Source: Actinostola sp. cb2023 (taxonomy: Eukaryota > Cnidaria > Anthozoa > Actiniaria > Actinostolidae). Taken from it: DNA of 64,000 nt. The first letter of the stretch is position 1. The number at the start of each line of letters is the position of its first letter. Location: contig JAUJYZ010000272.1 of NCBI GenBank assembly GCA_033675265.1, forward strand, positions 196,501 through 260,500. Direction: 5' to 3'. Shown one piece after another: positions 41,320-53,204 of the stretch. The position numbers and the translations under genes are program-made. The notes beneath the pieces are model-generated. The model saw only the letters and a list, made by a program, of their open reading frames with translations. It was not told the origin of the DNA and did not search any database.

Positions 41320-42738
41320 ATTCGGGACTTTTAAAACAGGCCGCTTAATAGAGGGTGGCCACTTTAAAAGGTTGGTGTACTGAGTATTGACATAATAGAC
41401 ACTAGATGTATTCTACATTGTACATGTAGATGTCTATAGAGTATAAAATGTATAGACATATTAATAGACATGCATACATGTATATGAGCTTGTTATCCAC
41501 ACTTTTGGCAGGAAATATATGTCTGCTGTATATTAAGCTTATGACGTTATGTATTAAAGCTTTATACCGTATTCTGAATGTGTATAAGCTTTATACTGCG
41601 ATTATACAATCGAATACTTTGATCAGGAATTCATGTCAGCATCGAATCTTACCTTTTAAAATGAGCATAAATTCTTGAATTTCACTGTATGTTTATAGAT
41701 AAACAGCACTCTGTCACACATACCATTGTTCCATGTCGTTCTCCAGGGATTTGGTTGAAGAAAAGAGTGATTATTCCACGATAAAATACCAAAAGAGTTC
41801 CATAGTTTCGCCACTGCACGTTCCGTTGCAACACCAAGAAAATGGCGCTCAAAACCGTGTTCTAGCCAATCAGAGTGTAGCGCTGCAGGGGATATGTTCC
41901 AAATATGGAGTGGTCGTGTGACGCCTGACTGTTTATTCCCGGCCGCCATGTTGACGGTTGGTTTGTTGTGTGCTCAAGCTTCATCATTGCTCTTTCATTT
42001 CCCCGGTCCTTTCGGAACGGTATTCGTCTTATTTACTGGTGATAAGAATTTAACGAACTACAGCAAAGGTCTCGTAACGAGCCAGCCTACACAACAGTCG
42101 GAAAACGAGCGGACAATCGATCGGTACAATAGGAAAGCGTAGCTCTAAATGATCCATGTAATGCCCGATCTACCGACATCAATAACGAACCGATGACTAC
42201 TGATGACAAGACTACTACTCGAGCCCCAAAGCAATGGTCTTTCACGAAAAACGAAGCAATTACTTCTTTTGAAGCATGAAGACGTACATTTTGTATTACT
42301 CGACTCTAATATCGTGCCCTACTTTGACTTTGGATAAGTTTACATGTAGACAACGTAAGATGATGGAAACCGACCTGGAAACCGGATGATGTAAGCTTAA
42401 TGAGCAATATACCTATTCCTGCTTAGAGAGGTATGTGCTTTTTGGAATTTTGAAGCAATCGTAGTTATACATGTTTATACTTGACGGTCAAACCCCTGGG
42501 TGCCACCCCTGGGGACGCTGGGGGATTTGTTCAAATGTCCATTCAAACATGATATCCCCCTGACATAGACATGGGGAAACATAGACTTTATTTTAGTACC
42601 AGTAATTTACATACAATTTAGTTTATAAGCAGAGGAATCTGAACAAATCCCCACCCCCTGGGGGAACGAATGTACAATGTACATGTACATTTGTAGTCAT
42701 CAGAGACATTGACGATGTATGATTTTTGTTTGTTTCAG
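41320..42738. other. No confident exon
   Basis: An ATG in good context (GCCGCCATGTTGACGG, 41949) opens a 64-codon frame, MLTVGLLCAQASSLLFHFPG, that resembles a signal peptide. None of its possible donors gives the phase-0 junction needed by exon 42739, so I do not call it. Confidence 0.4.
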
Positions 42739-42901
42739 GTTGAGGTACAACCTCCTGATGTTATCAAGCCAATCATTACAGTATATGCCACATCACAGAA
42801 TCTGTTTTCTAGCAAAGACAAGGAAAAGCATGGTACAGTGATACTATCACTGTACACCAATAGCAATCATGGGCTATGGATCATTGATATATTTGACAAT
42901 G
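42739..42901 (+). CDS. Unrecognised gene: penultimate exon
   Basis: The acceptor is TTTTTGTTTGTTTCAG and the donor is GTGAGTTT. It has 54 codons plus one base: VEVQPPDVIKPIITVYATSQ, then NLFSSKDKEKHGTVILSLYT, then NSNHGLWIIDIFDN. Alternating hydrophobic residues suggest beta strands. The one-base trail (G) joins AA of the next exon. I do not recognise the family. Upstream exons were not found. Confidence 0.65.
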
Positions 42902-43043
42902 GTGAGTTTAAGTCCAAGTATCATTTAAGCCATTTCATAGTAAAGCTATCCCGCAACATTGTACATGTTTGTACTGTAAGTTATATGGTAATTTGTCGCT
43001 TGGTAATTGTTAGTAATGTACAATGTAGTTTGTAAGGTTTCTT

Positions 43044-43115
43044 ACTGAGCCCAGACGGCATTTGAACCCGTGACCTCCTGGATACCAGTCAGGCGCTCTA
43101 ACCACTGAGCCACTC
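43044..43115 (-). mobile_element. tRNA-derived SINE (tRNA-Thr-like head)
   Basis: The minus strand reads GTGGCTCAGTGGTTAGAGCG (A box/D arm), then an anticodon-like arm with loop CTGGTAT (anticodon GGT by position), and then GGGTTCAAATGCC (B box). The acceptor ends do not pair, so it is not a functional tRNA gene but a SINE head. It lies in the intron between 42901 and 44807. Confidence 0.72.
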
Positions 43116-43738
43116 ATGTGGGAACTCATGTGATTGAGCAGGTCTTGGTTCGTATTGTACATGTTAAAATATCTGGACAAAAAAAGCCTAAATGGTGTAT
43201 ACGTACATAATAAGAGCCAGAGAGAGAAATGTTACTTTTTTGGGTGGAAGGGCATTGAGAATCACCGTTCCTGGCCTACTCTTGCTTAGTACATGTACCT
43301 TGCATGTACATGTAGTTGGCAAAGCTCGCTCTTCCTCATCGAAGGAAGAGTGAGAGAGCAGACTTCAGCTACAGTAAGCAGGTTATACAACACATACAGG
43401 TGTTGTTACACAAATATACATGTACATATGTATACATTGTATAGCTGTGATTTGCGTCGGTGGAGTGCTGCATGTCATACATTGGTTGATTTGTGATCAT
43501 GAATAAACGAGCACAAGTGTTTTTTATTATAAGTAATATCATGGCACTGAGGGATATTAATGATTAAATGTCCCCGAAGCTGGCTGAGGGGGCATTTAAG
43601 GTGATTCCTTAGTTTTGCACTGCGCAACTCTACTGCGCATATATTATATAGCGTAGCGTATTGTGTGATCTATATGCCTTATGCACAAGTGCTGATTTTC
43701 GAGATCAGGATACTAGAATCGTTCGATATAAAAATAAC

Positions 43739-44641
43739 CAGGGTTCCCACTCATGCGGAAAAATAAAATTATCTGGCTTTTCCCTGACTTCTCACTGACC
43801 AAAAACAATTTTTCAATGACCATACTGTACTCTTGTTTTACTATGATATCCTGCAGTGCGACTTACATTTGCTATAGTCTTTTTATGTATGTACTCTATG
43901 TACAGTATGTATGAAGAAATACATTTACATGGACCATATAAGGTCAATGACAACTTTTAAACTTTTGTGTGAGTTTTCATCATGATTGATCACAATCTGT
44001 CTAAATGTTACCCATAATTATGCTACACTGTACATATCGATTTTGTGAAGGCTGACATAAATTCCCTGACTTTTCACTGACTTTTGGGTAAATTAAAGTG
44101 CCTATAACCCCTGTGAGTTTGTTTTAAAAATCGATGATATATTAAGTGAATAGTTGCAGGTTTCAGTATTTTGTGATTTGAACTTCGTGTTTGTGAGTTA
44201 TAGAGGTTTGAAATCGGGATATGTTAATTTGGTGACGTAACTTAAGGAATGATGCCATAGCTTATTTAGTTGTGTTCTTTCTGAAATAGGATAAAAAGTT
44301 TATCAAATCATATCTATAAACTGTGAAAAGATATTGCAAGTTTCAAAATGTCAGTAATTTGCACAAGTGTGTTTTTGTATAAGACCTGATTCCTTAAAGT
44401 GCGTCATTTTGACGTCATCTGATTTCCATATCGCGTTTTCAAACCTCTATAACTTGCAAACGCGAAGTTCAAATCACAAAATACTGAAACCGGCAACTAT
44501 ATAATCGATTTTTAAAACAAACTCACAAGGGTTATAGGCACTTTAAAAAATTCCCTGACCAAAATCAAAATTCCCTGACAATTCCATGACCTTGAAAAAA
44601 AAATCAAATTCACTGACTTTTCAAGGTCAGTGGGAACCCTG
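43739..44641. mobile_element. hAT-like element with CAGGGTTCCCACT ends, 903 bp
   Basis: It starts CAGGGTTCCCACTCATGCGG and ends AAGGTCAGTGGGAACCCTG. Subterminal TTCCCTGACTTTTCACTGAC words repeat near both ends, as in hAT elements. It has no transposase frame. No clean 8-bp duplication was found. A second MITE (44095-44544) is nested inside. Confidence 0.75.
44095..44544. mobile_element. Nested foldback MITE, possible TTAA target
   Basis: AAAGTGCCTATAACCCCTGT, then GAGTTTGTTTTAAAAATCGA, is mirrored by TCGATTTTTAAAACAAACTC, then GGGTTATAGGCACTTT. TTAA flanks both sides, though TTAA also completes the palindrome. It was inserted into the hAT-like element. Confidence 0.82.
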
Positions 44642-44806
44642 TACACGGTATGGCTCCTAAAAGTTAACGATTTTAGCACCCCGAAAGTAGCGCCTCCCCC
44701 CCCCCCGAAAGTAACAGTTACTTAAGGTTGCTCAATCCGAAAGTAACGACCTCGCTACTTTCGGAACTTTACGGTATTTTATTAACGTTTTGTTTGTTTA
44801 TTTCAG

Positions 44807-44874
44807 AATCAGTGGCTGTGGCAAGTACATGTATTTTGTCAGGACAATTGTGTGCTATTAAAGTGATAACTTGA
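44807..44874 (+). CDS. Unrecognised gene: last exon
   Basis: The acceptor is TTTTGTTTGTTTATTTCAG. It reads ESVAVASTCILSGQLCAIKV, then IT and TGA at 44872-44874. Phase matches exon 42739-42901, and together the two give the C-terminal 76 residues. A poly(A) signal lies at 45112. Confidence 0.62.
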
Positions 44875-45111
44875 ATGCAACCGATTTCAAAATAGCGATA
44901 ACTGGTCATTTCAAATAGATGTGTTATTCAAGGACAGTCTTATTATATTTGGTTGCAATTTGTTACCGTAATTACAGTATAATTTCTGACGAAATTGATT
45001 TTATACGTAAAAGAAAAGAAAAGTATTGTGTGTACAACAAGATAAATCCATTACATTGAGAAACTTCTTGCTTTGTAAAAAGAAATATTTTCAAGGAAGA
45101 CCATGATTGAA

Positions 45112-45117
45112 AATAAA
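45112..45117 (+). promoter_or_regulatory. Candidate poly(A) signal
   Basis: AATAAA, 238 bases past the stop codon of the unrecognised gene. Confidence 0.45.
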
Positions 45118-45184
45118 AAGTTATTATTGAATGTTGTTCATTGGTAACAGAAACCTAAAGCCTAGATTGTAGCAGTTTTGGTCG

Positions 45185-45470
45185 GCAATTGCCGGAATTC
45201 TCTGAGTTGGCAAATGCCGGAATTCTCTAAGTCGGCATATGCCAACTTCCTCTGAGTTGGCAAATGCCGGAATTCTCTAAGTCGGCATATGCCAACTTCC
45301 TCTGAGTTGGCAAATGCCGGAATTCTCTAAGTCGGCATATGCCAACTTCCTCTGAGTTGGCAAATGCCGGAATTCTCTAAGTCGGCATATGCCAACTTCC
45401 TCTGAGTTGGCAAATGCCGGAATTCTCTATGTCGGCATTTGCCAACTTCCTCCGAGCTGGCATTTATGGA
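45185..45470. repeat. 25-bp array with GGCATATGCC / GGCAAATGCC palindromes, array 2
   Basis: The 50-bp dimer is GGCAAATGCC + GGAATTCTCTAAGTC + GGCATATGCC + AACTTCCTCTGAGTT. It has the same decamers and the same 25-bp pitch as 38041-38462 but different spacers. About 11 monomers. Confidence 0.93.
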
Positions 45471-45675
45471 GCGCCATCCGTAAAAAAATTCCGACTTTCA
45501 AAAGGGTTTCGAAAGTCGAAACATTTCGAATTTCGGAATGGTTCCGACTTTCTCGGAATGGTTCCGACATCGGAATGGTTCCGACATCGGAATGGTTCCG
45601 ACTTTCTCGGAATGGTTCCGACATCGGAATGGTTCCGAAATTATTCGAAGTCACGTGTTTCGTCACGTGGACAAT
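45471..45675. repeat. TCGGAATGGTTCCGA palindrome block with CACGTG
   Basis: It follows array 2 directly: GGAGCGCCATCCGTAAAAAA, then 17- or 20-bp units such as GGTTCCGACATCGGAAT, then TCACGTGTTTCGTCACGTGG. The same order appears inverted at 55965-56290. Confidence 0.88.
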
Positions 45676-45719
45676 TTGAAATTGAAACTTCAAATTGAAA
45701 TAGGATAGGAATACCTATT

Positions 45720-46370
45720 ATTATATTTTTATTCACCATATTATTATAATTGTAACCTTATTAATTCAGTGTATAGTTTACTGCGATTAATGTATTTTGA
45801 ATAAATATATATATCTAGGATATGATAGAATAGAATATATTTCGTATATATATTTCGTCACGTGGAGTAAATGGAAGAAGTGGATGGAATGAAAATAAAT
45901 GCAAAAATATATATAAGAAAGTAGGAGTGAAGAGGTAAAATAGAAAGAGAATGAATGAGGGAAAAGTAGAGCAATAAGTGCAGGGAATAAGGGGGAAATA
46001 AATGGGTGTAAAATGAGATAAAATGAAGGTGTTAATATACACAGATAAATAAAATAACCAAATGGTGGAAGACTAAATAAAAAGGAAAAGGTAGAAAAGA
46101 ATAATTAATGGATTAAGTTGAAAGGATAAAATATGAAATAAAATGGAATGAATAGAAATGAGGAAAATGGAAACAAAATAGAACATGTGGTGGTGGTAGA
46201 ACAACGGCTGAAAGAATACATAAATATGTAAAGGATATATAAATATCTCATTGTTATACACTCGCTTAATACAGACACCTGTTTAATATGGACAGTTTCG
46301 TTTGTCCTGACAATAAGCCCATATATGTATCAAAGCCGCAGACTATTTTTGCTTTTATTCGAGAGCCACC
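45720..46370. other. A/G-rich stretch without a gene
   Basis: Purine-biased plus strand (GAAAATGGAAAC style). No repeat period or exon is evident. Confidence 0.5.
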
Positions 46371-46378
46371 ATGATTAT

Positions 46379-46600
46379 TAACACCATGGTTATGTAGGTG
46401 CAATTACTCTCTTGAAATGAAGTTTTTATTATTTAAATGGTAATCCAGAACTACTGACAAATTAATGTATCATTGCAAAAATTTGTCTTAACACCATGGT
46501 TATGTAGGTGCAATTACTCTCTTGAAATGAAGTTTTTATTATTTAAATGGTAATCCAGAAACTACTGACAAATTAATGTATCATTGCAAAAATTTGTCTT
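46379..46600. repeat. 110-bp tandem duplication
   Basis: TAACACCATGGTTATGTAGG through ATTGCAAAAATTTGTCTT occurs twice with almost no differences, so it is recent. Confidence 0.96.
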
Positions 46601-46714
46601 GGCTTGTTCTCATAATAGAGCGCAGTCAACATACCCGTGAAATTAAAATAAAATACTTCTTTGATTTTGTTCGAATGTGCTCTACAATAACACTATTTAC
46701 AAATACACTCCTGT

Positions 46715-48450
46715 AGTTGGCGTAGTAGAAGTAGTAGGCGTAGTAGAAGTAGTAGGTGTAGTTGGCGTAGTAGGTGTAATAGACATACCGTAGAAGGTGT
46801 ACTAGACGTAGTAGGTGTAGTAGACGTAGTAGGTGTAGTTGGCGTAGTAGGTGTAGTAGACATAGTAGGTGTAGTTGGTGTAGTAGACATACCGTAGCAG
46901 GCGTAGTAGGTGTAGTTGGCGTAGTAGGTGTAGTTGGCGTAGTAGACGTAGTTGGCGTAGTAGGTGTAGTAGACATACCGTAGCAGGCGTAGTAGGTGTA
47001 GTTGGCGTAGTAGACGTAGTTGGTGTAGTAGACGTAGTAGGTGTAGTAGACATACCGTAGCAGCCGTAGTATAGGTGTAGTTGGTGTAGTAGACATAGTA
47101 GGCGTAGTAGACATAGTAGGCGTAGTAGGTGTAGTTGGTGTAGTTGGTGTAGTAGACGTAGTAGACGTAGTAGACGTAGTAGGTGTAGTAGACATACCGT
47201 AGCAGCCGTAGTATAGGTGTAGTTGGTGTAGTAGACATAGTAGGCGTAGTAGACGTAGTAGGTGTAGTAGGTGTAGTTGGTGTAGTAGACGTAGTAGACA
47301 TAGTGGGCGTTGTAGACATAGTAGGTGTAGTTGGTGTAGTAGACGTAGTAGGTGTAGTAGGTGTAGTAGGTGTAGTTGGTGTAGTAGACGTAGTAGACGT
47401 AGTAGACATAGTGGGCGTTGTAGACATAGTAGAAGTAGTAGCTGTAGTAGGCGGCGTAGTAGGTGTAGTTGGTGTAGTAGACGTAGTAGACATAGTGGGC
47501 GTTGTAGACATAGTAGAAGTAGTAGCTGTAGTAGGTGTAGTTGGCGTAGTAGACGTAGTAGGTGTAGTAGGCGTAGTAGGTGTAGTTGGTGTAGTAGACG
47601 TAGTAGACGTAGTAGGTGTAGTTGGTGTAGTAGGTGTAGTTGGTGTAGTAGACGTAGTAGACGTAGTAGGTGTAGTTGGTGTAGTAGGCGTAGTAGGTGT
47701 AGTAGACATAGTAGGTGTAGTAGACGTAGTTGGTGTAGTAGACGTAGTAGACGTAGTGGGTGTAGTAGGCGTAGTAGGTGTAGTAGGCGTAGTAGGCGTA
47801 GTAGGTGTAGTTGGTGTAGTAGACGTAGTAGACATAGTGGGCGTTGTAGACGTAGTAGGCGTAATAGGCGTAGTAGGCGTAGTAGGCGTAGTAGGTGTAG
47901 TTGGTGTAGTAGACGTAGTAGACATAGTGGGCGTTGTAGACATAGTAGGTGTAGTTGGTGTAGTAGACGTAGTAGACATAGTGGGCGTTGTAGACATAGT
48001 AGGCGTAGTAGGCGTAGTAGGCGTAGTAGGCGTAGTAGGTGTAGTTGGTGTAGTAGACGTAGTAGACATAGTAGGTGTAGTAGGTGTAGTAGGCGTAGTA
48101 GGCGTAGTAGGTGTAGTTGGCGTTGTTTGCGTGGTAGGCGTAGTAGACGTAGTTGGTGTAAGTAGGTGTAGTAGACGTAGTAGAAGTAGTAGAAGTAGTA
48201 GGTGTAGTTGGCGTAGTAGAAGTAGTAGGTGTAATTGGCGTAGTAGACATAGTAGGTGTACGTAGTTGGCGTAGTAGGTTCAGTAGAAGTAGTAGGTGTA
48301 GTTGGCCTAGTAGAAGTAGTAGGTGTAGTTGGCGTAGTAGACTAGTAGGTGTACGTAGTTGGCGTAGTAGGTGCAGTAGACATAGTGGGCGTAGTAGGTG
48401 TAGTAGACGTAGTTGGGTAGGCGTAGTAGGTGTAGTAGGCGTGATATATT
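46715..48450. repeat. 1.7-kb GTAGTAGGT / GTAGTTGGC array
   Basis: It is built of 3-bp-phased words: GTAGTAGGT, GTAGTTGGT, GTAGTAGAC and ATACCGTAGCAG. The period is a multiple of 3, so all six frames are open for hundreds of codons (Val-Gly-Val, Thr-Pro-Thr and Tyr-Tyr). These are artefacts, not proteins. Confidence 0.96.
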
Positions 48451-48950
48451 TTATTATTACTGGAATGTGCCAACGGATCTTTAGGCGAAGACCTGCGTTT
48501 GCGAATAATGTGGCTACTAGTGTTTTTAGGTCACAGATTCAGATTTCAGATTCAGATTTCAACGTTTTTTGAAATAGGTGTATATACCTAGTAGGTATCT
48601 GTTCCCCTTAAGTTCCTCTAGTTCCCCTTGTTCCTTGTATTATTCCTTGTATATATGCTTAGTAGTAAACAGAGGTACTGCTAGTCCTCTACACACAGAA
48701 TACAAGTACACATATAGTCATGATAACACAGTCATAATTCACGAGCTCCCTAAAAAATATAATATATAATATAATACAATACAACACTTTTATTTGCAAT
48801 TCTTATATACAATATGTATTACAGGTTTTGATATAAATAGCATTAAATTATGTAATATATATATTTGTTTTATTGCATTTTTCAATTATGTTGAATTACA
48901 ATATGCGTCAACTGTTATTTTGTAGTTCTAAAGTATCATTTAAAGTACAT

Positions 48951-49010
48951 ACAGGACTTCACATTTGAAGTACATACAGGACATTTGAAGTACATACAGG
49001 ACTTCTCATT
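48951..49010. repeat. Short tandem repeat
   Basis: GTACATACAGGACTTC / ACATTTGAA units, three copies. Confidence 0.8.
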
Positions 49011-49282
49011 TGCAGCCTTCCTTAGTGTCGGGATCCCTGTGCTCACTTAGGATGGCTACGAAGGAGACTACAGTTTCTCTTGGACATTGTAATTCAATTT
49101 CGTAAAAAAAATAACAATAATAATATTAATAATAATAATATATATATTATTACTATACTGGTCACTAATATCTTAACTATGGTATTTGAGCTAATTAAGC
49201 CTCAAAATCGCTCCTCAAATATCTTATTTTAGAAATAAATGAATTAGCTGTTCCAATAAAGTGCCATTTTCTTATCCAACGA

Positions 49283-49378
49283 GTGTCGGTGCAGAGTGGT
49301 GAATATTTACCTTACCACTTGAGGACTCGCGATTCAGTAAATATCCACCACTACTAACCTCCACTTCAGGGAATAATT
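49283..49378. repeat. Hairpin, inverted relative of 16433-16504
   Basis: AGTGGTGAATATTTACCTTA, then GAGGACTCGCGATTCAGTAA, and ATATCCACCACTACTAACCT, then CCACTTCAGGGAATAATTGT. Confidence 0.75.
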
Positions 49379-49832
49379 GTTCAATATCTTGTACATAATG
49401 TTGTCATTACAAAAGCTCCACATATTTTTTGCAAATTATTTGTATCAATCAGAGATACATACATACTGCTATTACAAATTATGTAATCAGTCATTGCGAT
49501 TGAATACTGAACTCAATTCTTTGTCACAAAATTACACCAACATAAGTTTTTGTTTCTTCTTTTTCTTCTTTTTGCTTCTCACTCCTCTTTTCCTTTCCCA
49601 TTTACATCATCTTAAGAAAAGGAACAATAAGCATTAGGACATACCATATAAAATAGTTTAAGACCTATGCCGAATAACTCATACATGCACATCCCACACC
49701 AAACGTTTAGCATGGGTAAAATGTGGGAACGATATAATTATTGGGTTGCCATGGTAACCTTGAGTAGGTCTTGGCATCCCCACCCTATGAGGCTCCTACC
49801 TCCAAGCTCATCTATTGGTGATGAGCTAAATG

Positions 49833-50475
49833 GGAATAGTATGGATAATATATGGGAATAGTATGGATAATATAATGGGAATAGTATGGATAATATAATG
49901 GGAATAGTATGGATAATATATGGGAATAGTATGGATAATATATGGGATGTATATGGGAAACATATGGGATGTATATGGGAAACATATGGGAATAGTATGG
50001 ATAATATATGGGAATAGTATGGATAATATATGGGATGTATATGGGAAACATATGGGATGTATATGGGAAACATATGGGAATAGTATGGATAATATATGGG
50101 AATAGTATGGATAATATAATGGGAATAGTATGGATAATATAATGGGAATAGTATGGATAATATATGGGAATAGTATGGATAATATATGGGATGTATATGG
50201 GAAACATATGGGATGTATATGGGAAACATATGGGAATAGTATGGATAATATATGGGAATAGTATGGATAATATATGGGATGTATGGGAAACATATGGGAT
50301 GTATATGGGAAACATATGGGAATAGTATGGATAATATATGGGAATAGTATGGATAATATATGGGAATAGTATGGATAATATATGGGAATAGTATGGATAA
50401 TATATGGGAATAGTATGGATAATATATGGGAGGGTTATGGATAATATATGGGAATAGTATGGATAATATATGGGC
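49833..50475. repeat. 22-bp array, GGGAATAGTATGGATAATAT
   Basis: Two alternating unit types of 22 bp: GGGAATAGTATGGATAATAT plus AT, and GGGATGTATATGGGAAACAT plus AT. They form higher-order blocks. Long frames on the minus strand (His-Ile-Leu-Ser repeats) are artefacts. Confidence 0.96.
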
Positions 50476-50518
50476 CACATAAATGAGTAATATTTAACAA
50501 ATAGAAAATGTTTCCTGT

Positions 50519-50641
50519 GTTTACATAGCCTGAAGTAAACACAAGGGAAGTCTGGGAGAAGTCGAGAGCTATTGTGTTTTACATAGAGCTCGAGACTTCT
50601 CCCAAACTTTCCCGAGTGTTTATATCAGGCTATGTAAACAT
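50519..50641. repeat. Foldback element
   Basis: TGTTTACATAGCCTGAAGTA / TATATCAGGCTATGTAAACA with inner GGAGAAGTCGAGAGCT / AGCTCGAGACTTCTCC. Confidence 0.88.
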
Positions 50642-50680
50642 TATGTAGTTCAGGTGGGTCCATCGAAGCAGCTTGTACAT

Positions 50681-50735
50681 GTTGATTATCTAATTAGTGC
50701 CACTCGTTGATCATCTAATTAGTGCCACTCCTGAT
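50681..50735. repeat. 26-bp direct duplication
   Basis: GTTGATnATCTAATTAGTGC, then CACTC, twice in tandem. Confidence 0.88.
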
Positions 50736-50759
50736 GTTGTCAAACGAGCACAAGTGGGT

Positions 50760-51955
50760 GACTACTTATATTACTGTGCCAATTCAAGGTCATTCCCAGA
50801 CCAGTAAGATCAAATGGAAGCAAACTTGAACAAGAAGCTCAAACACAAGAAATAACACCTTCAAAGATGTAGTGGAAGAACAGGTTACAAAGTCATCAGA
50901 CAAAGCAAACAATGAAGGTGTTTGTTAATGACTGTACATTAATTTGTACCTTCATATAAAATAAACTACCGGTAGTTGTTGCATGTTGCAAGTAAGTGCT
51001 GCGAGGCTGTTAGATGCTATTGCTAAGCAGTAAAGGAATACTGTATCAATGTCGGGCTTCCTGTGTGTTTTAATTGATATGCAAGTTTTTATAAAGGTGG
51101 CACTAACTTATTTATTATGATATCTGGCCACAATAAGCAAAAGGCATTCAAAATCTCTTTGGCTCACATGTGTATTTGGGCTTCCTGTGTTTCAATTGCA
51201 AAATGGCTCCCTGTGTTGGACTGATGAGCGATAAAATTTGAGTGGAATTATTTTTCATCCCATTTCATCTTTAATATTAGTACTGTACTAATTTAAAATA
51301 ATATAACAGAGAAGATTCATACATACATGTAGTAAAAGGTTTTAGTACAGCTTGAATTGAAGATGCAAGTTCAGTTAATACATTAAACAATTTGCCGCCA
51401 CTGCTTCGAGAATAACATTTTACTGACCCACCACTGGTCAGGTTTTGTGTGTAAATTTGACCTTGAAGTGTTGGGGATCAAATGGGGGAAATGGACAACA
51501 ATTGTGCACAGGTATATATCATGGTATATCGTTAAAAAAAACAAGATTAGGGTTATAATAAAGATTCGTTAGGGTTGCTGCTCGTCTGGCAGCTCGCAGC
51601 AACAAGCAAAACACACTATGAATTAAAAATAAATATAATACAAAATCAGCTTGTCATTGTACACCTAAATATCTTTTGGAGAAAAACAACACTCACCATT
51701 CAGAATAAAGACATACAAAAGGTAAGGTTTGGACCAACGAAACACCTTGCAATGGCTCAATGGGGTAAACATCACTCACAAATGACGAAGCAAAATCACC
51801 AAATGAAAAGAAAAAGAACGTAATGTTAAATAAATCATAAGATACATTAAGATAATGTGTTATTAATTACAGTTTGTAAATTTAGATTATTGATTATCAA
51901 TTATAATTGTTTAATATATAAAACATACCAAGCCCAAAACCACAATACCACCATG
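50760..51955. other. No gene recognised
   Basis: Frames are short, with no splice pattern that I trust. GGGTTGCTGCTCGTCTGGCA, then GCTCGCAGCAA (51572-51605), resembles 39085-39115. Confidence 0.45.
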
Positions 51956-51976
51956 ACTACCCACTCCCTCACACCC

Positions 51977-52785
51977 ACTCCCTCACCCAAGCTTACAAGA
52001 GTTCAGGCCTAGCCACTAACTACCCTACCTCCCGCTCGCAAGAGATCAGGTCCAGCCGATTACTCCACCGGTCCTTCACCCAAGCTTACAAGAGTTCAGG
52101 CCTAGCCACTAACTACCCTCCCTCCCGCTCGCAAGGGATCAGGTCCAGCCGATGACTCCACCGGTCCTTCACCCAAGCTCACAAGAGTTCAGGCCTAACA
52201 CTAACTACCCTCCCTCCCGCTCGCAAGAGATCAGGTCCAGCCGATGACTCCACCGGTCCTTCACCCAAGCTCACAAGAGTTCAGACCTAGCCACTAACTA
52301 CCCTCCCTCCCACTCGCAAGAGATCAGGTCCAGCCGATGACTCCACCGGTCCTTCACCCAAGCTCACAAGAGTTCAGGCCTAGCCATTAACTACCCTCCC
52401 TCCCGCTCGCAAGGGATCAGGTCCAGCCGATGACTCCACCGGTCCTTCACCCAAGCTCACAAGAGTTCAGGCCTAACACTAACTACCCTCCCTCCCGCTC
52501 GCAAGAGATCAGGTCCAGCCGATGACTCCACCGGTCCTTCACCCAAGCTTACAAGAGTTCAGGCCTAGCCACTAACTACCCTCCCTCCCACTCGCAAGAG
52601 ATCAGGTCCAGACGATGACTCCACCGGTCCTTCACCCAAGCTCACAAGAGTTCAGGCCTAGCCACTAACTACCCTCCCTCCCGCTCGCAAGAGATCAGGT
52701 CCAGCCGATTACTCCACCGGTCCTTCACCCAAGCTTACAAGAGTTCAGGCCTAGCCACTAACTACCCTCCCTCCCTCGATCAGAC
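51977..52785. repeat. 92-93-bp tandem satellite, about 9 copies
   Basis: The unit contains TCACAAGAGTTCAGGCCTAG, ACTAACTACCCTCCCTCCCG, CTCGCAAGAGATCAGGTCCA and GACTCCACCGGTCCTTCACC. Starts at 52071, 52164 and 52256 give the period. Diverged half-units follow at 52905-52945 and 52995-53062. The unit has two related halves (AAGAGTTCAGGCC and AAGAGATCAGGTCC), so it was once a dimer of about 46 bp. Confidence 0.94.
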
Positions 52786-53177
52786 ATAATAATAATACTA
52801 AAATAAATAATAATAATATTGATAAAGTGCTAAAACTATCAATATTCTAAGTGCTGTCTAAACTGTAATCTACATGTAACATTGAAAAATGACACAGTCC
52901 CTAAAAAACCCTCCCTCCAGCTCACAAGAGATCAGGTCCAGTGGATAACATACTGTTAAGTGTGTTATTATTATATATATTATTATTATTATTAGATCCA
53001 CTGGTCCTTCACCCATGCTCGCAAGAGTTTAGGGTATGCCCGCAAACCATCATCCCTCCTTTTGGGAATTAAAGACTTCCAACATATTATTTAATTTAAT
53101 AAAACCTAAAACTCACTGTATCAGGTTGTGTGGAGTGCAATGTAATAAATACTGAGATACATGTAACATGTACTTAC

Positions 53178-53204
53178 AGTTGAATTTGCATCACATCCTT
53201 CAGT
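53178..53204 (-). CDS. Possible microexon of the membrane-protein-like gene
   Basis: The acceptor GTCTTTTTAG and donor GTAAGTAC flank 27 bases. With one leading base it reads LKDVMQIQ, phase-compatible with the end of exon 54980-55107. Too short to be confident. Confidence 0.25.

Noticed and set aside
41894..42142. First exon with signal peptide for the gene at 42739
   Set aside because: None of its candidate donors gives a phase-0 junction, and the ATG context GCCGCCATGTTGAC resembles a repeat-associated word.
43044..43115. Functional tRNA-Thr gene
   Set aside because: A and B boxes are good, but the acceptor ends do not pair and the T-stem has a mismatch; better read as a SINE head.
46626..48265. 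Very long frames (up to 482 codons) of Thr-Pro-Thr, Tyr-Tyr-Val and Val-Gly-Val repeats on both strands
   Set aside because: The GTAGTA array has a 3-bp-multiple period and no stop words, so all frames are open at once. This is not protein coding.
49738..50480. Minus-strand frames of His-Ile-Leu-Ser-Ile-Leu-Phe-Pro repeats
   Set aside because: Shadow of the 22-bp array; three overlapping frames show the same peptide shifted.
51977..52785. Repeat-spacer structure resembling a CRISPR array
   Set aside because: The whole 92-bp unit is repeated, including the would-be spacers.
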